This document shows, one piece after another, positions 8,801-12,303 of a DNA stretch of 12,303 nucleotides; position 1 is the first letter of the stretch; every line of letters begins with the position of its first letter. The DNA lies in NCBI GenBank assembly GCA_001412425.1, contig LKUH01000160.1, positions 1-12,303 on the forward strand, read 5' to 3'. This DNA comes from Candidatus Cloacimonas sp. SDB (GTDB lineage Bacteria > Cloacimonadota > Cloacimonadia > Cloacimonadales > TCS61). Below the pieces are notes generated by a model that did no database searches, was not told where the DNA came from, and saw only the letters and a list, made by a program, of their open reading frames with translations. The position numbers were made by a program, and so were the translations under genes.

Positions 8801-9435
8801 TTTATGCCTGCATTCCGAATGGAAACACCAAAAGATTCCGAAGTACCGGCAGTAATGTTTTCAGGACCTGCAACAGATACCCCCTGAAGATCAAATTCAT
8901 ACATTGGATTACCGTCGACATGAACATCATCTATACAGACGCCATAACCCCATTCAGCATAGCCTTCAAAAGCCAGATAATAGGTGGTGGAAGGACTCGG
9001 CAGGGTGATTTGCCTGAGTGTCCATTCCGGTGTATTGGCTGTAAAAGAAGTCAAAAAGATCCATTCTCCGTCAGGTGAATTTTTATAATAAACGCTTAAC
9101 TCATCCTGATAACCAACCCAGGATTGCTGAGCGTGATAGAAGGTGAGTGTTCCCACCTGATTTATTCCCAGATTGAATTCCTTTGTTACCAGCCTGGTTG
9201 TGTTACCGGCAGTACTATTGTAAAAAAATCTGGCATTGAAAAAACCATTATATGCTGACTCCGGATGCGCACCATAGCCACCATTGGAAAAACTCCAATT
9301 TACAGATCCCTCAACAAATTCCTGCGACCATTCCGGCGGTAAAGTACCACCTTCAAATCCTTCTTCCAGTACAGTTTCAGACAACAAAGAAACACTTAAT
9401 AGGAAAATGAATAATATTAACCTGATTTTTTTCAT
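5548..9435 (-). CDS. Giant modular surface protein with T9SS sorting domain
   Basis: This 1295-residue secreted protein is built of beta-sandwich modules. In order: signal peptide (1-20); choice-of-anchor-J/cleaved-adhesin (MAM-like) domain (about 22-176) and CARDB-like Ig domain (about 181-288); a second copy of this pair (about 295-447 and 454-561); an unassigned beta-rich domain (563-745); two carboxypeptidase-regulatory-like domains (746-825, 828-909); an FN3 domain split by an insert of about 165 residues (912-1191); and a C-terminal type IX secretion sorting/FlgD-Ig-like domain (1203-1295) with NYPNPFNP at 1209-1216, WNGKDEEG and SSGIYFY. The sorting domain predicts export by the Por system and attachment at the cell surface. 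No peptidase or glycosidase catalytic motif is apparent, so adhesion or carbohydrate binding is the likeliest role. GAGGAG at 9441-9446 supports the start. It lies 13 bp downstream of the three-helix membrane protein gene. Confidence 0.9.
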   Translation of the reverse strand: MKKIRLILFIFLLSVSLLSETVLEEGFEGGTLPPEWSQEFVEGSVNWSFSNGGYGAHPESAYNGFFNARFFYNSTAGNTTRLVTKEFNLGINQVGTLTFYHAQQSWVGYQDELSVYYKNSPDGEWIFLTSFTANTPEWTLRQITLPSPSTTYYLAFEGYAEWGYGVCIDDVHVDGNPMYEFDLQGVSVAGPENITAGTSESFGVSIRNAGINSISEYEVSLFREGDIEVVSADFNNEIVSGAIETRYIVWNIPAEEQEAYTYIYGVVFLEADENIYNNTTENFDVHILPQGTEYLLVEDFESGNIPPGWSQEYITGSNDWVVQTGGASGNPAAAHSGEYNAAFLHSSTGNTTRLISPEFNLGTANIGTLNFWHVQTVWAGDQDELNIYYRNTSASPWTLIESFTANTPEWTERNVTLPNPSITYSIAFEGIDGYGYGVCLDDIIVIGQPTVYDNDLSGHNISGSSIVNAGNSEIYEIQVKNVGDLPQNSYTVKLYKLGNIELAALEINETLQPGEIAAVDLQWNIPASEPSGSTVLYGKVELIGDENINNDLTPTLNVEIFPQGIFEIIVGEGTEQNNRLPVSFQYLNSLTESIYLSSELNNLTGFINAITYYNNFSNNLQNEPVSVWMGETTLATLADGWIPASQLTQVFNGNVSFPPGQNEITINLTAPYYYSGDNLVIMVHRPMDTNNYGTTDYFYLTETPDIMDRTRYERDDVMILDPNNPPEGFSFEKFPNTKFTFYQGAMGDVTGYIYDNEENPLENAVITIEQTQQIGYTDEFGMFFLGNVQVGNYEFTASAFGYTPQTISGEVVENEVLELTFYLPPLAVVNVSGSVAGSDFPEVGLEGASVTLSGFENYQTYSDFNGQFEFSGVYANLTYDLEVTHDEYESYSEEITVESADLDLGVILLNEFTTPPSNVYGVQNAHGTEVELTWNGPGIGGSEFRYDDGTVATQIGFSNTPANAVFGAVHNHNAVIEEIHWYLTSTYGAHSTAKLILLGLDDSGLPDSEELLHITGNLPNQDNQWNIYVLPEQVSAPNGFLVGVITPNLYTGIGLDDGVGAPWEFVPETQLAIENWSSGSENWTDIGEFNFTRNMMIRAYGYDYGVVNTLTRKMKFNKRSFESYAVYRFLQVYHNNQNYWYQLTNTVTDTTYIDDSWGALNPGEYQYAVTSVHTNGVESVPSFSNVITKTTPADSEEDIILAENLLLDNYPNPFNPETEIRFNTIPNSGHTEISIYNLRGRKIRTLVNEILPAGIHTVIWNGKDEEGSNVSSGIYFYTMDQGGNKIDIKKCLLLK
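6127..6624 (-). other. Domain inserted into FN3 (protein residues about 938-1103)
   Basis: The sequence before it (TTPPSNVYGVQNAHGTEVELTWNGP) is the first half of an FN3 domain, and the sequence after it (SFESYAVYR ... PGEYQYAVTSV) is the second half. The insert begins FRYDDGTVATQIGF and ends MMIRAYGY, so it looks like a self-contained beta-sandwich. Similar insertions occur in other FCB surface proteins. Domain identity is not assigned. Confidence 0.55.
7744..8547 (-). repeat. Tandem duplication unit 2 (residues about 297-564)
   Basis: This is the second copy of the adhesin-J plus CARDB-like pair. It has nearly the same length as unit 1 and only one net indel, but much amino-acid divergence, so the duplication is old or under diversifying change. 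The boundary with unit 1 falls in the short linker PQGTEYLLVE. Confidence 0.85.
8563..9366 (-). repeat. Tandem duplication unit 1 (residues about 24-291)
   Basis: This is the first copy of an adhesin-J plus CARDB-like pair. Landmarks recur in the second copy at a spacing of 272-273 residues: FEGG/FESG (27/300), FTANTPEW (131/403), CIDD/CLDD (167/439), NIPA (251/524) and LPQG/FPQG. DNA identity survives locally: GTCCATTCCGGTGTATT occurs at 9020-9036 and again at 8204-8220. Confidence 0.85.
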
Positions 9436-9448
9436 TCCTGCTCCTCAA

Positions 9449-9880
9449 TTAATGAATATTACTTATAAAATTATTTAATAAAACGGTTATCACAATGGCA
9501 AAGATCATTAATGCAACCGCAAACAGCCAGAGACCGATAGCATATTTTTTTGCCTTATTGCCTTCAGTTAGGCGGATATCTCTTATGACTTTAATTCCTG
9601 GCGGAGGAAATTGATTGCTTTTATAAGTTTTTGTTCCCAGGCTGATAAAGTAGATTATAAATCCCAGCGTGATTATAGGATTAATCAGGATAAATATCTT
9701 TAAAATACTAACGATTTTCATTAAAGCTTGATCGGGATGCTGTTCAGCCAGTATGGTTAACCTGCTGTAGTAACTTTGCCAGTAAACATATAGTGATACG
9801 GCCAATAAAACCAGTATAAGAATTAGAATCAAATATATAATTCTGGTTTTCTTGTCGGCTCTAATCATTTTATTTCCCAT
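9449..9880 (-). CDS. Three-helix inner-membrane protein of unknown function
   Basis: This 143-residue protein has three predicted membrane helices, at about residues 13-34, 57-81 and 115-136. Positively charged residues at the start (NKMIRADKKTR) suggest a cytoplasmic N-terminus. The loop between helices 2 and 3 carries FPPPGIKVIRDIRLTEG (91-107), followed by basic residues. This proline-glycine plus VIRD pattern looks conserved-like and recalls loops in other uncharacterised small membrane proteins, but I cannot name a family. The start has GGGGAG upstream (complement at about 9886-9891), and Met5 is a possible alternative. The stop lies 13 bp before the start of the giant surface-protein gene on the same strand, so the two are probably one operon. 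A role linked to that protein is possible but unproven. Confidence 0.75.
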   Translation of the reverse strand: MGNKMIRADKKTRIIYLILILILVLLAVSLYVYWQSYYSRLTILAEQHPDQALMKIVSILKIFILINPIITLGFIIYFISLGTKTYKSNQFPPPGIKVIRDIRLTEGNKAKKYAIGLWLFAVALMIFAIVITVLLNNFISNIH

Positions 9881-10185
9881 TAATTCTCCCCAAAATTATC
9901 TCTATTAATGAAATATTTATTCCAATTTTTTACTTTTCTTTTAAAATCCTCTGTGAAAAGTCAACTGCTTTATTTTTTATTTAATCCGCATAAATTATAT
10001 ATTAAGAAGAGATTTATTTAAACCTGCTTTCAGATAGAATTCAACCGACAACGCCAAAAATGAATCAGCTTGAATACAGCTCATTAAAATTCTTTACAAA
10101 TTTAGCCCTTCCAAAAACATTTCTAAAGTTTGTTAATTTTATTTAAGGAATTAATAAATTCCTGCAATAGATCAAAGGGGTAAGA
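9881..10185. other. Divergent intergenic region (305 bp)
   Basis: The region lies between the minus-strand membrane-protein gene and plus-strand queD, so it should hold promoters for both directions. It is very AT-rich. I see no tRNA, no recognisable riboswitch and no convincing gene; a 28-codon frame at 10060-10146 lacks a ribosome binding site. For queD there is a possible TTGTTA (10130-10135) with TAATAA (10152-10157) at 16-bp spacing. Both elements are weak in a sequence this AT-rich. The queD ribosome binding site is AGGGG at 10176-10180, 5 bp from the ATG. Confidence 0.6.
10146..10163 (+). promoter_or_regulatory. Perfect inverted repeat upstream of queD
   Basis: AGGAATT (10146-10152) and AATTCCT (10157-10163) are exact complements around a 4-base AATA loop, 22 bp before the queD ATG. 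It could be an operator or a small mRNA hairpin. It overlaps the candidate -10 region, which would suit a repressor site. It does not match the preQ1 riboswitch pattern that I know from other queuosine genes. Confidence 0.4.
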
Positions 10186-10554
10186 ATGTATAAATTAAAT
10201 GTAAAGTCTCATTTTTCTTCAGCTCATAAACTGGTAGGATATAATGGACCCTGTAAAAACCTGCATGGACATAACTGGAAAGTAAGAATCGGAATTCTCT
10301 GTGAGGAAACAGATGAAATTGGATTAACCATAGATTTTGGCTTAATTAAGGAAGACCTTAATGAAATTATTGAAAAATTTGATCATACTTTATTGAATGA
10401 TCTGGATTACTTTCAGAACTGCAATCCAACTTCTGAAAACATAGCCAGATTTATTTTTCAGGAACTGAGTCTGAAAATTGACGGAGAGGGCTGCCGTTTA
10501 TCTGAAGTTGAGATTTGTGAGTCGGAAAACACTTCTGTGGTCTATTTTGAGTAG
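10186..10554 (+). CDS. queD: 6-carboxy-5,6,7,8-tetrahydropterin synthase (QueD)
   Basis: This 122-residue protein is of normal length for QueD/6-pyruvoyl-tetrahydropterin synthase. In the queuosine pathway QueD converts 7,8-dihydroneopterin triphosphate to 6-carboxytetrahydropterin, the step after GTP cyclohydrolase I. The zinc ligands are visible: H14 in FSSAHKL and H27 and H29 in the HGH motif. The catalytic cysteine is C23 in C-x-x-x-HGH, the arrangement that marks QueD rather than the Glu-bearing PTPS-III type. D66-H67 (FDHTLLND), PTSEN (81-85) and the pterin-binding Glu of ICESENTS (E112) are all in place. It is cytoplasmic. No other que gene is nearby, and engB follows after 9 bp, probably cotranscribed. 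A role in another pterin pathway is not excluded by sequence alone. Confidence 0.93.
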   Translation: MYKLNVKSHFSSAHKLVGYNGPCKNLHGHNWKVRIGILCEETDEIGLTIDFGLIKEDLNEIIEKFDHTLLNDLDYFQNCNPTSENIARFIFQELSLKIDGEGCRLSEVEICESENTSVVYFE

Positions 10555-10563
10555 AAAATATTC

Positions 10564-11175
10564 ATGTTTAGAATAGTGGAATCCCAGTTCATTAAAAGTG
10601 CTGTCCTGCCCAAAGATTATCCTGCTTCCTTGAATTATGACATTGCTTTTGTAGGAAAATCCAACGTGGGAAAATCCTCCATGATAAATACAATTCTCAA
10701 CCGAAAGGCAATTGCCAAGATAAGTTCCACTCCGGGTAAAACGAGGTTGATCAATTTTTTTGATATCCGATATAAAGTAGATGCTACTGCTGAATCGGGT
10801 CAGGTTAATTTTGTTGATCTTCCCGGTTATGGTTATGCCAAGGTAAGCAAAAAGGAAAGAGATTCCTGGCGAAAAATGGTTGAGGCATATTTTTTACACC
10901 GCAGGCAGATTAGAGGAGTTGTCGTGCTGATTGATATTCGGCACAAAGCAGATCCGAAAGATCTTATCATGATAGAAATGTTGAAATCTCAAAACATTGC
11001 CTTTATTATAACCGCTACAAAAGCTGATAAAATTCCCAAATCCAAAATAAATGCCACTCTTAACGATCTGGCATTGCAATTCTCTTTGGAAAAAGATAAA
11101 TTAATCGCTTTTTCTGCTTTAAAAAAAACCGGGAAAATTGGCTTACTGAATTGGATACATAGTAAAATATGCTGA
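10564..11175 (+). CDS. engB: Ribosome biogenesis GTPase EngB (YihA/YsxC)
   Basis: This 203-residue TrmE-Era-EngA-EngB-Septin family GTPase is of typical EngB length. It needs GTP to help late assembly of the large ribosomal subunit. All GTPase motifs are intact: G1 GKSNVGKS (31-38), G2 threonine T56 in SSTPGKT, G3 DLPG (85-88) in the EngB-specific DLPGYGYAKVSK block, G4 TKAD (152-155) and G5 SALK (184-187). The N-terminal SQFIKSA is also typical of the family. It starts 9 bp after queD with no clear Shine-Dalgarno sequence (only A-rich AGTAGAAAATATTC), so translation may depend on coupling to queD. Many EngB proteins are essential for growth. Confidence 0.97.
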   Translation: MFRIVESQFIKSAVLPKDYPASLNYDIAFVGKSNVGKSSMINTILNRKAIAKISSTPGKTRLINFFDIRYKVDATAESGQVNFVDLPGYGYAKVSKKERDSWRKMVEAYFLHRRQIRGVVVLIDIRHKADPKDLIMIEMLKSQNIAFIITATKADKIPKSKINATLNDLALQFSLEKDKLIAFSALKKTGKIGLLNWIHSKIC

Positions 11176-11182
11176 TTTTTGT

Positions 11183-11212
11183 TTGACAGCAACAGCCTGA
11201 AAATATTGTTAA
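11183..11212 (+). promoter_or_regulatory. Candidate promoter for dxs
   Basis: A consensus -35 hexamer TTGACA occurs at 11183-11188, just after the engB stop. The best -10 is poor: TGTTAA at 11207-11212 with 18-bp spacing. It would place transcription start next to the dxs ribosome binding site (GAGG at 11222-11225). FCB bacteria often use other promoter sequences, so this is tentative. Confidence 0.25.
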
Positions 11213-11232
11213 TGAATTTACGAGGATAGCCC

Positions 11233-12303
11233 ATGCTGGATAAAATTAAAGGTCCAAATGATATTAAAAAATTATCTGTAGCTCAACTGGAAAAACTTGC
11301 TTCAGAAGTTCGAACCCGCATAATTGAAGTTACAGCAAAAAATGGAGGTCATGTTGCTCCCAGCCTTGGAGCTACGGATCTTACCATCGCTTTGCTGAAA
11401 ATTTTCAATCCACTTACCGACAGGATCATCTGGGATGTCGGACACCAGTCTTATGCTTATAAAATACTTACAGACAGAAACGATAAATTCGATACTCTAA
11501 GGCAGTATAAGGGTTTAAGTGGTTTCAACAATATTTTCGAAAGTCCTTATGATGCTTTTGGAGTTGGTCACAGCAGCACCTCAATTTCGGCAGCCTTGGG
11601 GATAACAGTAGCAAAGGAATACAAAGGTGAAAAATCCAGAACCGTAGCTATAATTGGTGATGGGGCACTTACAAGTGGTTTAGCTTTTGAAGGTTTGAAT
11701 AATGCGGGTCATCTTCAGAAAAACATGATTGTAATCCTGAACGATAACAACATGTCAATATCCAAAAATGTCGGCGCATTACAGGCTTATTTAGCCAACA
11801 TTCTGGTCAGTAGATCCTATAATGCTTTAAAAACAAAGATCTGGGATTTATTTCAGCATTTTCCTCGAAGAATTAAAAGAAAATTGATAGCTGGAGCCCA
11901 GAAATTTGAAGAAAATCTGATCAATTTCTTTGTACCTAACGTTATTTTTGAAGATCTGGGATTCAAATATGTCGGTCCAATTGACGGACATGATATTGGC
12001 CGGATGACTAAGATACTGAAACAGGTTTCGGAAAATATGGTAGGTCCTGTATTGATTCATCTTGTAACCAAAAAGGGTAAGGGTTATGGTTTTGCGGAGG
12101 ATGATGCTCCTCGTTTCCATGGTTTAGGCCCTTATGAAGTAAAAACGGGAAAATGCGTTGCGGTAAAAGATATTTCTTATTCCAGTCACATGGGCTCGGT
12201 TTTATGCCAGCTGGCTCAGAAGAATAAAAAAATTATTGCCATTACGGCGGCTATGGCCGATGGAACCGGATTGCTGGAATTTTCTAAAAAATTTCCCAAC
12301 CGC
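11233..12303 (+). CDS. dxs: 1-deoxy-D-xylulose-5-phosphate synthase, N-terminal part
   Basis: The frame stays open for 357 codons to the window edge, so only the first half or so of a protein of about 620 residues is present. DXS condenses pyruvate and glyceraldehyde 3-phosphate using thiamine diphosphate, the first step of the MEP isoprenoid pathway and a source of thiamine and pyridoxal precursors. Visible landmarks: GGHVAPSLG with H40, IIWDVGHQSYAYKIL (65-79), LSGF, FGVGHSSTSISAALG with H113, the thiamine-pyrophosphate motif GDGALTSG (142-149) ending at N170-D-N172, NNMSIS, and GPIDGHD (248-254). The pyrimidine-domain start is seen as ITAAMADGTGL (337-347), where AMPEGTGL is more usual. 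The catalytic Glu (EQH motif) lies beyond the edge. ATG at 11233 has GAGG at 11222-11225. It follows engB by 57 bp on the same strand. Confidence 0.97.
   Translation, partial: MLDKIKGPNDIKKLSVAQLEKLASEVRTRIIEVTAKNGGHVAPSLGATDLTIALLKIFNPLTDRIIWDVGHQSYAYKILTDRNDKFDTLRQYKGLSGFNNIFESPYDAFGVGHSSTSISAALGITVAKEYKGEKSRTVAIIGDGALTSGLAFEGLNNAGHLQKNMIVILNDNNMSISKNVGALQAYLANILVSRSYNALKTKIWDLFQHFPRRIKRKLIAGAQKFEENLINFFVPNVIFEDLGFKYVGPIDGHDIGRMTKILKQVSENMVGPVLIHLVTKKGKGYGFAEDDAPRFHGLGPYEVKTGKCVAVKDISYSSHMGSVLCQLAQKNKKIIAITAAMADGTGLLEFSKKFPNR

Noticed and set aside
9938..9964. Minus-strand TTGACT (9959-9964) with TAAAAG as promoter for the membrane-protein operon
   Set aside because: The spacing is only 15 bp and the -10 is poor. 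In AT-rich sequence such matches are common.
10060..10146. 28-codon frame upstream of queD as a small gene or leader peptide
   Set aside because: There is no Shine-Dalgarno sequence and no recognisable amino-acid run typical of attenuation; short frames are expected by chance.
11848..12120. Minus-strand frame of 90 codons at the right end
   Set aside because: It lies opposite well-conserved dxs sequence and is a shadow frame.
1..12303. Defence island, CRISPR array, insertion sequence or prophage
   Set aside because: No regularly spaced repeats, transposase, integrase, nuclease or phage-type protein was found on either strand.

Overview
The window is AT-rich bacterial DNA with tightly packed genes. 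It most resembles a member of the FCB group, and Candidatus Cloacimonadota is the likeliest fit. Three things point there: a 1295-residue surface protein ending in a type IX secretion (Por/T9SS type A) sorting domain with the NYPNPFNP signature, a DUF4837 lipoprotein, and an outer-membrane barrel of a type common in Gram-negative FCB lineages. Taxonomy is inferred from protein style only; there is no rRNA or tRNA here.

Layout. (1) 22-4951, plus strand: a cell-envelope run. It holds a DUF4837 lipoprotein, an outer-membrane beta-barrel protein, a 121-bp gap with a GC-rich palindrome, then a tightly coupled trio (exported TPR protein, two-helix membrane protein, DUF58/vWA-like protein). A weak hairpin follows the trio. 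(2) 5035-5538, plus: a stand-alone hotdog-fold (PaaI/4HBT) thioesterase. (3) 9880-5548, minus: a two-gene unit made of a three-helix membrane protein and the giant modular surface protein. The latter is convergent with the thioesterase, with only 9 bp between them. (4) 9881-10185: a 305-bp divergent intergenic region. (5) 10186-12303, plus: housekeeping genes queD (queuosine/pterin), engB (ribosome-assembly GTPase) and the first 357 codons of dxs (isoprenoid/thiamine precursor synthesis). The dxs reading frame is open to the right edge of the window.

How the genes work together. The left half is mostly envelope biology: lipoprotein plus barrel, and TPR plus membrane plus DUF58, the last recalling MoxR/Bat-type modules although no MoxR ATPase is visible. 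The minus-strand unit puts an adhesin-like T9SS substrate on the surface. The right half is core metabolism and translation. I see no mobile element, CRISPR array, toxin-antitoxin pair or defence cassette, and nothing I would call a clearly new system. The observations most worth following are the MoxR-less TPR/TM/DUF58 cassette, the GC-rich palindromic intergenic element at 1884-1935, and the mosaic structure of the surface protein (a precise 273-residue tandem duplication and a split FN3 domain).
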